Assembly (NCBI RefSeq): GCF_022436675.1
Contig: NZ_JAKUJZ010000003.1
Span: forward strand, 198,226-262,225
Direction of reading: 5' to 3'
DNA: 64,000 nt
Origin: Rheinheimera hassiensis
GTDB taxonomy: Bacteria; Pseudomonadota; Gammaproteobacteria; Enterobacterales; Alteromonadaceae
Part shown: positions 35,237 to 44,631 of the stretch, piece after piece
Numbering within the stretch: position 1 is the first letter of the stretch
Layout: every line of letters begins with the position of its first letter
Made by a program: the position numbers and the translations under genes
The notes under the pieces: generated by a model
Told to the model about the DNA's origin: nothing
The model's database searches: none
Seen by the model: the letters and a program-made list of their open reading frames with translations, nothing else

Positions 35237-36538
35237 ATGCTAAATAGGTTATCGCGCTATTTTTTGCGCAGCGTATTGTTGTTAGCAGTGCTTACCGTGG
35301 CTTTGTTTTTTCTTATTACATCAAAACCGGTGTTATCACAGCGTACTATAGAATCCAGCGACGTTACTACGGCACAACGTGTGCTGTCTGACACGGTGCG
35401 ACATCTGGCGCAACCCAACGGCAATATAAAACTGGTTTTTGAGCAAAAACAGTTAGACGCGTTGATGAACGTCGCCAGCTATGCCCTGCCACAAGTAGAG
35501 TTCAGTGGTGTGCTTAATCCGTTTGGTGTAGCTTTGCATGGCCAGGCAAACCTGCCGCTAAGCTGGCCCAGACGCGGTGTAAAAACGTCATGTTTGTTTA
35601 TGCCGTCAGACACAGGTTTCGCTATTGAACACTGCAAACTGGGCGCAATTACTTTACCGGGCTGGATTGCTAACCCACTACTCCGCCTAATGGTACGCTC
35701 GGTCATTGCAGCACCGGCAGATCAGCAGTTGCTAACGTTGTTTGCCAGAGGCGAGCTGATAAATAACCGCCTGCACTTTGAAGCGGCTAATGCCAGCCCG
35801 ATTAAACTAAGCCTGCATCCGCAAATTCACCGCCCATTTGGTTTGGGCCAGGATCAGAGCGCGGCAGCACCAGATGTTGAGTTTTACCTGCAGCAGTTAA
35901 AGCAATTACAACGCCAGCATAAACGCGAGCGCCGGCTGGCATTTTTTGCTCACGAGTTGTTACTTGTTGCGACAAACCGTGCTGATAACAGCAATTTGGA
36001 AACCGAGTATAAAAACGCGCTATGGGCTTTGGCCGTCGCATTTGCCAGCAAAAGATTTATTTACTACGCCAATCCTAATGTAAAGCTGCACCAGGTGCCG
36101 AATATGCCCCCCATGCTGCTAAACGGCCGGCGCGACCTTACACTGCACTTTTTATATTCGGCGGTGCTGCAAATGCTGGGTAATACTCAGCTATCGCAGC
36201 AAATTGGCAACCTGAAAGAAATCATGGATGCAGACCGGGACAAAGGTGGCTCAGGCTTCAGCTTTGTTGACCTGGCGGCAGACAGAGCTGGCACCCACTT
36301 TGCTGAGCACCTTGCATCAGTAACACCGCAACAGTTAAGCCAGTTTAACAGCCTGACTTTTGAACAAGCGATAATGCCGCCAACGCGGGATTTACCGGAG
36401 GGGTTAACTGAACAACAAGTACAGCAGCAACTTGGCGGTTATAACGGTGCCGGTTTTAAACAGCTGGAGCAGGAAATTACCCGGCGCATTGCCGCGTTAA
36501 AACTGTATAACAGCCAGCCAGAGCCGGCTGAGATTTAA
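35237..36538 (+). CDS. Membrane-anchored protein of unknown function
   Basis: A 433-residue protein with one N-terminal membrane helix (SVLLLAVLTVALFFLITS) and a large periplasmic part. A barrel-like stretch VEFSGVLNPFGVALHGQANL is followed by a cysteine pair near 118-133 and a helical C-terminal half (SGFSFVDLAADRAGTHFAEH). I do not recognise the family. The 7-nt gap suggests co-translation with the VanZ protein. Its stop overlaps the convergent sulfotransferase stop by 3 nt. Confidence 0.8.
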   Translation: MLNRLSRYFLRSVLLLAVLTVALFFLITSKPVLSQRTIESSDVTTAQRVLSDTVRHLAQPNGNIKLVFEQKQLDALMNVASYALPQVEFSGVLNPFGVALHGQANLPLSWPRRGVKTSCLFMPSDTGFAIEHCKLGAITLPGWIANPLLRLMVRSVIAAPADQQLLTLFARGELINNRLHFEAANASPIKLSLHPQIHRPFGLGQDQSAAAPDVEFYLQQLKQLQRQHKRERRLAFFAHELLLVATNRADNSNLETEYKNALWALAVAFASKRFIYYANPNVKLHQVPNMPPMLLNGRRDLTLHFLYSAVLQMLGNTQLSQQIGNLKEIMDADRDKGGSGFSFVDLAADRAGTHFAEHLASVTPQQLSQFNSLTFEQAIMPPTRDLPEGLTEQQVQQQLGGYNGAGFKQLEQEITRRIAALKLYNSQPEPAEI

Positions 36539-37497
36539 AAATCATCGCGGTAATAGCGCCCGGCGTTAAATTGCTGCACGATATTTTTTATCCGCAGCTG
36601 CACGTCATCAGGCAACTGTTTGCGCCACTTATAGGCAGATTGCAGCGGGTCTTTAGTGGTACTGTAATAAGCGCTGTTGTCGCTGCCATGAACTGACTGC
36701 GCCAGATATTGCAGACATTGCTGATCTGCTTTTAAGCCACAAAATGCCAGGCACTGCTGCAACACCTCTTGTGGCTTTTTACATAAGTTCTCGTACACCA
36801 GTACCATGTTGCTGCCGTCACCCGCACATTGCGCCAGCGCAAAATCATTAATAATGCCCCAGCGTACGGCCAGCCGCTCTTCTTTAGTCATCTGCTTTAA
36901 ACTGTCCAGACTAAAGCGCTGCTCGCCACTTTGCTGTAATAATTTACTGTACAGATCCCAGTCTTCCCAAATTGGTAAACCACCATCAAACAAGCCGGCG
37001 TCCTGCCCTTTTAACGTAGAGGCAATATGGCCACAAGGATGGCGTAATATGTGGATACTGCGGCCTGGCACCAGCTGTTTAATCGCCGCCATACGGCCAA
37101 GCGACTCGATTGACTTCCAGACGATTTGTTGCTGCTCAGATTGCAACCGTAAGGGTTTGATAAACCGGGGCGCCCCTAAGCGGCCAGCTATTTTAGTGGC
37201 GTACGCACTGCCCAGAAACAGCAGCCAGCTAACCGGGTTAAGGTAATCTTTAGCAAAAAACGGCCGCGAGGCAATCACTTTTTCTGCTTTGCTGGCAAAC
37301 CACAACTCAAGTTGTGACTGCAGCGGATACTGTGTGGCTTCATCTGCCTTTAGCAATAACGGAATAGCGATATTGGGCTGCACGCTGTCTGGCTCATGCA
37401 AATAGTATGTCTGGCGCTGTGCATCAAACAGTTTACCAAGCCAGGTAGTGCCTGAACGGGGCATGCCAAATAACAGAATACAGTGTTTACTCGTCAT
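36535..37497 (-). CDS. PAPS-dependent sulfotransferase family protein
   Basis: A 320-residue sulfotransferase. The 5'-phosphosulfate loop is LLFGMPRSGTTWLGKLF at about residues 8-24, and the 3'-phosphate motif is HILRHPCGHIAS. It probably sulfates a sugar or lipid of the exopolysaccharide. It is the last gene of a minus-strand operon that runs from the AMP-ligase (42.9 kb) to here, 61 nt after the MBOAT gene. Its end overlaps the convergent anchored protein. Confidence 0.87.
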   Translation of the reverse strand: MTSKHCILLFGMPRSGTTWLGKLFDAQRQTYYLHEPDSVQPNIAIPLLLKADEATQYPLQSQLELWFASKAEKVIASRPFFAKDYLNPVSWLLFLGSAYATKIAGRLGAPRFIKPLRLQSEQQQIVWKSIESLGRMAAIKQLVPGRSIHILRHPCGHIASTLKGQDAGLFDGGLPIWEDWDLYSKLLQQSGEQRFSLDSLKQMTKEERLAVRWGIINDFALAQCAGDGSNMVLVYENLCKKPQEVLQQCLAFCGLKADQQCLQYLAQSVHGSDNSAYYSTTKDPLQSAYKWRKQLPDDVQLRIKNIVQQFNAGRYYRDDF

Positions 37498-37558
37498 TAA
37501 AATATCCTTATTAAGCCCATAATATTGCTAATTGTTCACACCTGAATGGCAGTTTTTT

Positions 37559-38950
37559 TCAAAACTGAAAATAAATAAAAGGTGCTTCGCCCGCCCCCAG
37601 CATAAGCATACTGTAAAGTAACAGCACTACGACTGAGGCCTGCAGCAGTTGTGGTATGGTCAGATAACGCTGTTGCCATAACGCAATATAATGCTGCGGG
37701 ATCAAATGCAGTATTACGGCCACCAGCAACGCCACCGCGCCGGCAGCAGTGAGATGAAACGATAACGCCATGTTATGCCAGATAGCCTGCAAATAGCCAC
37801 CGGCGTGATGCAGATCCTCAGCCCTGAACATTACCCTTAGCAAACATACCAGGAAAAACGTTCTAAGCACTGCCAGTGCCCAGCGCCAGCCTGTTTGCTT
37901 GTCAAACCAGCCGTACCTGCGCATATAGCGCTCAAACGCCACCAAGACGCCATGGCAGAAACCATACAGCAGAAAATTCCAGCCTGCGCCATGCCATACC
38001 CCAATGGCAACAAAGGTTAGCACCAAATTGATATAAACATTGCCGTGTTTGCTGCCACCCAGCCCATGGTAAAGGTAGTCGCGGAAAAAAGACGACATAG
38101 AAATATGCCAGCGCTGCCAGAAATTAGAAATACTGTCGGCCAGATAAGGCCGGTTAAAATTCACCGGTAACTGATAACCTAATAAACGGGCACAGCCCCT
38201 GGCTATGTCGGTATAGGCTGAGAAATCCAGATAAACCTGAAAGCTGTAGCCAATTAATGCCAATACTAAAAATGCAGACGACTGGTTAGCATAATCAGCA
38301 AAGGCAGGGTCAACCAGATGCAGTGCCAGTACATCTGCCAGAAGCACTTTTTTTATCAGGCCACGGATAATAAGCATCACGCCTTCCTGCTGCGCAGCAC
38401 TGTCAGCATAAGTATGCTGTGTCAGTTGCGGCAGAAAATAACTGGCGCGCACTATTGGCCCGGCAACCAGCTGCGGAAAAAACGATACAAACAGTGCAAA
38501 GTCGGCCAGCGAGCCAACAGGGTCGAGCTGCCGCCGATAAATATCTATGGTGTAAGACAGCGCCTGAAAGGTATAAAACGAGATCCCCACCGGCAAAATA
38601 ATATGCAGGATATTAATATGCGATGACATACCCAGCATAGCAGCGACAGCATCCAGATTAGTGAGGAAGAAATTAAAATACTTAAACAGCCCTAACACGC
38701 CCAAACTAAACACCAGTGATACCGCCAACCAGATTTTTGGCCGGGCCGAGTACCGAATTAACCGGCCACAGTAGAAATTCACTGCCGTCATAGCGAACAG
38801 TAGCGCACCAAAACGCCAATCCCAGCTCATATAAAACCAGTAACTGGCCAACAGCAGCAGCATTTTCTTCTGGCCGTTATGTTGAATAAACCGCAGTAAA
38901 ATGACCAATGCGATTAAAAATACATAAAAATGAAATGAGGTAAAACTCAT
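37559..38950 (-). CDS. MBOAT-family O-acyltransferase (AlgI-like)
   Basis: A 463-residue membrane protein with about eleven helices. The AlgI/DltB-type core is present: GISFYTFQALSYTIDIYR, YLDFSAYTDIARG, FWQRWHISMSSFFRDYLYHG and the catalytic histidine region VAIGVWHGAGWNFLLYGFCH. It should move acyl groups across the inner membrane for periplasmic polymer acylation. The partner is the SGNH protein encoded just upstream, with a 4-nt ATGA overlap. Confidence 0.93.
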   Translation of the reverse strand: MSFTSFHFYVFLIALVILLRFIQHNGQKKMLLLLASYWFYMSWDWRFGALLFAMTAVNFYCGRLIRYSARPKIWLAVSLVFSLGVLGLFKYFNFFLTNLDAVAAMLGMSSHINILHIILPVGISFYTFQALSYTIDIYRRQLDPVGSLADFALFVSFFPQLVAGPIVRASYFLPQLTQHTYADSAAQQEGVMLIIRGLIKKVLLADVLALHLVDPAFADYANQSSAFLVLALIGYSFQVYLDFSAYTDIARGCARLLGYQLPVNFNRPYLADSISNFWQRWHISMSSFFRDYLYHGLGGSKHGNVYINLVLTFVAIGVWHGAGWNFLLYGFCHGVLVAFERYMRRYGWFDKQTGWRWALAVLRTFFLVCLLRVMFRAEDLHHAGGYLQAIWHNMALSFHLTAAGAVALLVAVILHLIPQHYIALWQQRYLTIPQLLQASVVVLLLYSMLMLGAGEAPFIYFQF

Positions 38951-39999
38951 GGTGCCACCTGCCGGGTGTCTTTTAACACCTGCGCCAGGGCTGCGGCGAT
39001 GGCCAGCTCACCTTTGGCTGAAAAATGCACGCTGTCAGTAAAGTACTCTCGCCCGCCAGGCACCTGCTCTGACAAACGGACATAATGCACATCAGTGTAC
39101 TCAGCGGCAATTTGCTGTTGCACCTGGTTGTATCGTTCAAACACCTCGGAAAACTGTCCGACTGTTAAACAAGGCGTGTAATAAAGTGCTGAAGCGGCCA
39201 GTTGTTGTTGTAACTGCAGCGGCTGATCGTTGCGAAAGGCTCGTAAATTTTCAGCAAACAGTATCGTTTTAACCTGTCGCTGCTGCGCAAGTTCAACTAT
39301 CTGTCGCAGCGAGGCAGCATATTGCTGCAGGTAAGGGCTAAGATCAGGCATCGGGGAATATTTGTAAGGCACGTAGCGTAAATCTGTGCTGTTTTTCAAC
39401 AGCAAATCCACGCTTAACAACCATTTGGGTGCCTGTAACTGCGGCAAAGCATAACTTTTAGCAGCGCCGTTTCGCTGACATAAACGGCCCACATCGTTAC
39501 TTAAACCAGAATACAGAATTAGCACATCTTCAGACAAGGCGGCCAGTTGCTCTGCATACAGCAAATACTGGCTGCTGATATCGTTTCCCGGTATACCGGC
39601 ATTAATCACTTCAAGCGGTATATCACTGCTGATCCGCTGCAATATTGCCGGAAAGGTATCGTCGTTAGTAGCAGCATAGGCGCCATAAGTGCTGGAGGCA
39701 CCCAGTGCAATAACTCTGATATTGCTGTTTGTTTTAGGCCCTACAGCAGCAGAGCGCAACCCCAGTTGGTTGCTTTTTACTTTAATGCTACTGCCTTCAA
39801 ACTCAACATCGGCTGCCAGCAACTGATAACCATTATGCTGCACAAACAGCGAGCCTTGTGCGCTGTTGTCAGCGAAGGCTGCGGTAAGAATACTGTTGCC
39901 AAACTTCAGCTGCGCCCTGAGCTGTAATAAAAACTCCATCAGCATAAATAAAATCAGCGCCAGCAATAACGTTTTCCATATCTGACTGTCCTTAGCCAT
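38947..39999 (-). CDS. SGNH/GDSL-type acyltransferase partner of the MBOAT protein
   Basis: A 350-residue protein with an N-terminal membrane anchor (TLLLALILFMLMEFLLQL). SGNH blocks are visible: VIALGASSTYGAYA with the nucleophile Ser, NAGIPGND, SGLSNDVG and the final DSVHFSAKG giving Asp and His. It is periplasmic and probably takes an acyl group delivered by the MBOAT protein to a sugar, as AlgJ/AlgX do. Its gene overlaps MBOAT by 4 nt. Confidence 0.85.
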   Translation of the reverse strand: MAKDSQIWKTLLLALILFMLMEFLLQLRAQLKFGNSILTAAFADNSAQGSLFVQHNGYQLLAADVEFEGSSIKVKSNQLGLRSAAVGPKTNSNIRVIALGASSTYGAYAATNDDTFPAILQRISSDIPLEVINAGIPGNDISSQYLLYAEQLAALSEDVLILYSGLSNDVGRLCQRNGAAKSYALPQLQAPKWLLSVDLLLKNSTDLRYVPYKYSPMPDLSPYLQQYAASLRQIVELAQQRQVKTILFAENLRAFRNDQPLQLQQQLAASALYYTPCLTVGQFSEVFERYNQVQQQIAAEYTDVHYVRLSEQVPGGREYFTDSVHFSAKGELAIAAALAQVLKDTRQVAP

Positions 40000-40043
40000 G
40001 TTAACGCTCTCTGTTTAGTTAGCTCTCTGTTTATAGCTTTGTA

Positions 40044-41303
40044 TCAGAGTAAAATCTCAACCACTGCCGGATGGCCAAGAAAATCCTGCGGGCTGGCCGT
40101 GGGGCCATAAGCACCGGACTGATACACCACAACCCAATCTCCCACTTCGGCGACCGGCAGGCTTACCTTATCCGCTAGTATGTCCAGTGGCGTACACAAA
40201 GGCCCAACTACAGTAACCAGCTCAGTGTCGGCATGCTGCATTTTATTGCCAATAGCCACCGGATAATTTTTGCGGATCACCTGGCCAAAATTACCGGAGT
40301 TCGCCAGATGGTGATGTAAACCACCGTTACACACCAGATAGGTAGTGCCACGGGACACCTTTTTATCTACCACCTGACAAGCATAAACGCCTGCCTCTGC
40401 CACCAGATAACGGCCAAGTTCAATCACCAGCTCAATACCGGCAAGCGCTTGTTCGTGTTGCTGTAGTAATTGTGTCAGCGATAAACCAATAGGCTGTAAA
40501 TCAAGCCGTTTTTCACCAGGGAAATATGGAATACCAAAACCACCACCCAGATTGATCAAATCAGGCCGGTATGGGCAAGCGGCAACCAGTTTAGCTGCCA
40601 GCCCAAATGTAAGCTGGTGTGCTTCTGTCAGTGCTTCAGTTTTTAGATTCTGCGAGCCGCAGAAAATATGAAAACCACGTAACTTCACCGGCATAGCAGC
40701 TATCTGGGTCAGCAGCTCGAATACTTGCTCTTCATCAATACCAAAAGGCTTAGCGCCACCGGCCATTTTCATGCCTGACGCTTTGAGCTCAAACGCCGGA
40801 TTAACGCGCAGTGCCACCTGTGGTGTTACTGTGTGCAACTCTGCCAGACGGCAAATACGCTGCAGCTCGTTGGCCGATTCCACATTTAGTGTAACGCCGG
40901 CGGTAATAGCGGCGGCAAGCTCGGTATCGGTTTTCCCCGGACCGGCAAAACTGATATCGGCTACCGGCATACCGCTTTGTATCGCCAGCAGCATTTCTTT
41001 TTGCGATGCCACATCAAAGCCGTCTACTAACGGGCGCATGTGCTGCACAACAGGCCAGTATGGGTTGGCTTTTACCGCATAGTGCAACTTAATTCTGTTA
41101 GGAATTGCCGCCCTAAAGCGTTGTATTTGTTGATTAATAACCTGGCGGTCATAAGCATAAAATACTGATTTGCCAAGCATGGTGCTAATAGCACTAAGGC
41201 TGAAACGGCCCAGCAGCAGATTATCGCCCGGACAGCTAAACTGCGACATTAACTCATGTTGTGGCGCTTGTGGCCGTGTTTCTGTATTCAGGGTACTGCT
41301 CAT
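40044..41303 (-). CDS. PLP-dependent decarboxylase, exosortase A system-associated (TIGR03099)
   Basis: A 419-residue fold-type III PLP decarboxylase related to diaminopimelate/ornithine decarboxylases. The PLP lysine is Lys78 in LHYAVKANPYW. The barrel has GFGIPYFPGEKRLDL, HIFCGSQNL and ELGRYLVAEAG; the C-terminal sheet has VVGPLCTPLDIL and YQSGAYGPTASPQDF. It co-occurs with the AMP-ligase and ACP, so it may decarboxylate an amino acid tethered to ACP (inference). It overlaps the ligase gene by 4 nt. Confidence 0.93.
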   Translation of the reverse strand: MSSTLNTETRPQAPQHELMSQFSCPGDNLLLGRFSLSAISTMLGKSVFYAYDRQVINQQIQRFRAAIPNRIKLHYAVKANPYWPVVQHMRPLVDGFDVASQKEMLLAIQSGMPVADISFAGPGKTDTELAAAITAGVTLNVESANELQRICRLAELHTVTPQVALRVNPAFELKASGMKMAGGAKPFGIDEEQVFELLTQIAAMPVKLRGFHIFCGSQNLKTEALTEAHQLTFGLAAKLVAACPYRPDLINLGGGFGIPYFPGEKRLDLQPIGLSLTQLLQQHEQALAGIELVIELGRYLVAEAGVYACQVVDKKVSRGTTYLVCNGGLHHHLANSGNFGQVIRKNYPVAIGNKMQHADTELVTVVGPLCTPLDILADKVSLPVAEVGDWVVVYQSGAYGPTASPQDFLGHPAVVEILL

Positions 41304-42892
41304 CTGGATGCCTCATTAAAATAACCCCGGTACTGCTCTGACAATAGCTTACGGTCAATTTTGCCATTGGCATTTTTCGGTAAACCCGGTTGCAAAATTA
41401 AGGCTTTGGGCTGCATAAAATTAGGCAAACTGCGCTTTAGCTGGGTTGTCCAGTTAGCAATGTCCGGTTCATTACCGTCTTTGCAGGCAAATAACACCAA
41501 AATGGCTTGCTCCAGCTCAGGGTGCGGCACACCAATGGCGGCAACATCAACCAGTGCAGGGCTAAGTTGGTAAACGGCTTCTTCCACTTCAGTAGGGCTA
41601 ACCCGGTAACCTGAAGTTTTAATCATTTCATCGCGCCGGCCAATAAAGTATAAAAAGCCATCTTCATCGCAGCGCACTGTATCGCCAGACCACACTGCAA
41701 GTTGGGGTAGCTGAATACCTTTAGGTGCTACGGGATCAAACTTAAACCGTTCGGCTGTTTTATCCGGGGCATTCCAGTATCCCAGGCTAACCAGCGGCCC
41801 GCGATGCACCAGCTCACCTGGTTCATTCGGCGCGCAGATACTGCCATCTTCACGCACAACCACAATTTCGGCATTCGGAATAGCTTTGCCCATAGAGCCG
41901 GGCCGCTTTTCCAGCTCAGCTGGCGGTAAATAGGTAGAGCGAAAGGCCTCGGTTAAACCATACATTAAATAGGGTTCAGCCTTATTAAATACCCGTTGCA
42001 ACTGCTGTAACAAGGCTTGTGGCATAGCACCACCGGAGTTGGTTAGGTAACGCACGGTATCAGCACTGCCTTCAACCCAGTTGGCTTTGGCCAGCTGCGC
42101 CCACAAAGGTGGTACTGCAGCAATGCCGGTTACTCCGTATTGCTTCACAGTGCGCACGACATCCTGCACCAGGAAAAAATCCAGCAACACTACACTGGCG
42201 CCGGTTAAAAACGCAGTGGTCAGCTGGCTTAAGCCATAATCAAAACTCAGGGGTAGTAATGCCAGTAAGACATCATCGGTGGTGTTGTTGAGGTAGCTTG
42301 ATACGCTTTGCGCGCCCACCAACATATTGCGGTGCGATAACACCACCCCTTTGGGTTTACCGGTGCTGCCCGAGGTATATAGAATAGCCGCCATGTCCTG
42401 ATCGGTTGCATGCGGATATAACTGCAATGTTCTGTGGCTGACGTCGGTATAAAATGACTTCAACTGAATATGCGCCAGCGGGCTCATATCTTCAGCGACA
42501 TCAGTCAATAACACCGTATGTAAGTCACTGCACAAATGCAGCTCCTCTTCTAAACTGGCCAGCCGGTCTTTACTGGTAATAAGCACCCGAACATTACAAT
42601 CCTGCAGGATATGTGCAACCTGCGCCGCCTTTAACCCCGGGTTCACCGGCACAAATACTGCACCGGCCATTGCGCAGCCAAACAGGCTGAACACGGTTTC
42701 AAATTGTTTGGGCAGGTACACCGCCACCCGGTCAAAGCGCTGAACGTCCTGCGCTTGCAACTGCATGGCAGTGGTAGTTACGCCGGTTGCAAGTTCAGCA
42801 TAAGTTAAGGCGGTGTTTTTAAAGTACAGTGCAGGACGCTTAGGAAAACGCGCAGCAGACTGGGTAACGATATCGTGGAGATTTTTGGTCAT
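41300..42892 (-). CDS. Acyl-CoA ligase/AMP-forming, exosortase A system-associated (TIGR03098)
   Basis: A 530-residue AMP-binding enzyme. Motifs: the ATP loop ILYTSGSTGKPKGVVLSHRN, YGLTEAFRST, WSGDTVRCDEDGFLYFIGR and a late catalytic Lys in LPKNANGKIDRKLL. It activates a carboxylate and should load it on the ACP encoded divergently. The ATG at 42892 follows AAGGA with 5-6 nt spacing; the longer frame to 42913 has no site. First gene of the minus-strand operon ligase, decarboxylase, SGNH, MBOAT, sulfotransferase. Confidence 0.94.
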   Translation of the reverse strand: MTKNLHDIVTQSAARFPKRPALYFKNTALTYAELATGVTTTAMQLQAQDVQRFDRVAVYLPKQFETVFSLFGCAMAGAVFVPVNPGLKAAQVAHILQDCNVRVLITSKDRLASLEEELHLCSDLHTVLLTDVAEDMSPLAHIQLKSFYTDVSHRTLQLYPHATDQDMAAILYTSGSTGKPKGVVLSHRNMLVGAQSVSSYLNNTTDDVLLALLPLSFDYGLSQLTTAFLTGASVVLLDFFLVQDVVRTVKQYGVTGIAAVPPLWAQLAKANWVEGSADTVRYLTNSGGAMPQALLQQLQRVFNKAEPYLMYGLTEAFRSTYLPPAELEKRPGSMGKAIPNAEIVVVREDGSICAPNEPGELVHRGPLVSLGYWNAPDKTAERFKFDPVAPKGIQLPQLAVWSGDTVRCDEDGFLYFIGRRDEMIKTSGYRVSPTEVEEAVYQLSPALVDVAAIGVPHPELEQAILVLFACKDGNEPDIANWTTQLKRSLPNFMQPKALILQPGLPKNANGKIDRKLLSEQYRGYFNEASR

Positions 42893-42997
42893 AGTATCCT
42901 TCAGACCTTTCACTTTTTATCCCTTTGTGTGCAATAATAAAACAGTTTTGCGGAAAATCCGACTGTAATTTATCTACTTTTTGTAGTTTAACCGCAG

Positions 42998-43013
42998 CGG
43001 CACCCTTTACGCA
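42998..43013 (+). promoter_or_regulatory. Weak sigma-54-like -24/-12 site before the ACP gene
   Basis: CGGCACCCTTTACGCA has GG and GC exactly 12 nt apart, as sigma-54 promoters require, and matches GGCAC. The -12 part (ACGC instead of TTGC) is degenerate. It lies about 36 nt before the acyl carrier protein start. The match is weak, so it is a candidate only. Confidence 0.3.
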
Positions 43014-43048
43014 AATCAGGGAACTACCTGTCATTTTAAGGAAGCATT

Positions 43049-43291
43049 ATGCCACACCAGCAACTTCTCGCTGATATCTTACGCGCCGTCTTGCAAATAG
43101 ATAAACAATTTACCGACGATACCCCCTTGCTGGGCGCTATTCCAGAGTTTGATTCTATGGCAGTTATTGCTGTAATAACCGAACTGGAAGAGCAACTGGG
43201 TATCCAGATTAATGATGATGAAATATCCGCCGACGTATTTGAAAACTTTGGCCAGTTAAATAAATTCGTCACCGAAAAACAAGCTGCCTGA
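43049..43291 (+). CDS. Acyl carrier protein of the exosortase A small-molecule set
   Basis: An 80-residue ACP. The phosphopantetheine serine is Ser36 in PEFDSMAVI. Helices I to III and the acidic surface (ELEEQLGIQINDDEIS) are normal. It has AAGGAAGC before the ATG. It is divergent from the AMP-ligase and should carry the ligase product as a thioester for the decarboxylase and hydrolases. Confidence 0.95.
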   Translation: MPHQQLLADILRAVLQIDKQFTDDTPLLGAIPEFDSMAVIAVITELEEQLGIQINDDEISADVFENFGQLNKFVTEKQAA

Positions 43292-43355
43292 CATCGCATT
43301 ATGCCTTATATGGTACAGCGTCAGACAGTAAAACCTCAGGTATAAAGGACACAGT

Positions 43356-44600
43356 ATGCAGAGTTTTTCCCGTGTATCAGTAATAGGTTTGGGCTATATA
43401 GGTTTACCCACCGCCGCCGTTATCGCCTCCCGCGGTGTGGAAGTGCTCGGTGTTGATGTTTCAGAGCATGCGGTTAATACCATTAATCAGGGCAAAATTC
43501 ATATTGTTGAACCTGACTTGGATATGCTGGTACAAGCAGCCGTTACCACCGGCAAGTTAAAGGCCTCTCTGACGCCGGAACCGGCTGAAGCTTTTATGAT
43601 AGCGGTGCCCACGCCGTTTAAAGAAAATAAAACCCCGGATTTAAGTTACATTAAGGCTGCGCTGGAAAATATTGCTCCGGTTATTGCTAAAGGTAACCTT
43701 ATCGTACTTGAATCAACCTCTCCGGTTGGTACTACCGATAAAATTTCAGCCTGGTTGGCTGAGCTGCGCCCTGATCTGGTTATGCCACACCAGGACCCGG
43801 ACAAAGCCGATGTTTTTATTGCGCACTGCCCTGAGCGCGTATTACCTGGCCGCGTGTTGCAAGAACTGGTCAGCAACGACAGGATTATTGGTGGTATTAC
43901 CGAGCGCTGTGCGCAAAAAGCCGTTGCCCTGTATCACCTGTTTGTACGCGGTGAGTGTTTGTTAACCAACGCCCGCACGGCAGAAATGGCCAAGCTGACC
44001 GAAAACTCGTTCCGCGACGTCAATATCGCCTTTGCCAATGAACTGTCGATGATTTGTGATCATTTAAAAATCAACGTTTGGGAATTGATCAAGCTGGCTA
44101 ACCGCCACCCAAGGGTTAATATTTTAACACCCGGCCCGGGTGTTGGTGGTCATTGTATTGCTGTTGATCCATGGTTTATTGTTGACTCAGCGCCAGAGCA
44201 GGCGCAGATTATCCGCAAGGCACGTGAAATTAACGACAGTAAACCGCTATACGTGATTGATAAAATAAAGCAGGCTGCTGATCAGTTTAAAAAGCCGGTG
44301 ATTGCCTGTTTAGGTTTAGCCTTTAAAGCAGATATTGACGATTTACGTGAAAGCCCGGCACTGGATATTGCCATGTCGTTGTTAAAAGACAATATTGGTG
44401 AAATTTTGCTGGTAGAACCTAATATTAAACAGTTACCGCAAAAATATGCCGATCACAATGCCCGGCTAACGTCTTTGCCACAGGCTTTAGAGCAAGCCAA
44501 TATATTGGTGGTACTGGTCGACCATAAGCAGTTTAAAACTCTGCACCCGGTAGATGTCGCAACCAAAGTTGTTATTGATACCAGAGGCATTTTCGGTTAA
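43356..44600 (+). CDS. wecC: UDP-N-acetyl-D-mannosamine dehydrogenase
   Basis: A 414-residue nucleotide-sugar dehydrogenase very close to E. coli WecC. The Rossmann loop is VIGLGYIGLPTAA. Further blocks are IHIVEPDL, LESTSPVG, AHCPERVLPG and TENSFRDVNIAFANELS. The catalytic Cys267 is in GPGVGGHCIAVDPWF. It oxidises UDP-ManNAc to UDP-ManNAcA using NAD+, supplying an acidic sugar. No wecB epimerase is in the window. It sits between the ACP and PrsT genes on the same strand. Confidence 0.96.
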   Translation: MQSFSRVSVIGLGYIGLPTAAVIASRGVEVLGVDVSEHAVNTINQGKIHIVEPDLDMLVQAAVTTGKLKASLTPEPAEAFMIAVPTPFKENKTPDLSYIKAALENIAPVIAKGNLIVLESTSPVGTTDKISAWLAELRPDLVMPHQDPDKADVFIAHCPERVLPGRVLQELVSNDRIIGGITERCAQKAVALYHLFVRGECLLTNARTAEMAKLTENSFRDVNIAFANELSMICDHLKINVWELIKLANRHPRVNILTPGPGVGGHCIAVDPWFIVDSAPEQAQIIRKAREINDSKPLYVIDKIKQAADQFKKPVIACLGLAFKADIDDLRESPALDIAMSLLKDNIGEILLVEPNIKQLPQKYADHNARLTSLPQALEQANILVVLVDHKQFKTLHPVDVATKVVIDTRGIFG

Positions 44601-44631
44601 CGAAAACCATTTCACTACAAGGAGTGTAACC

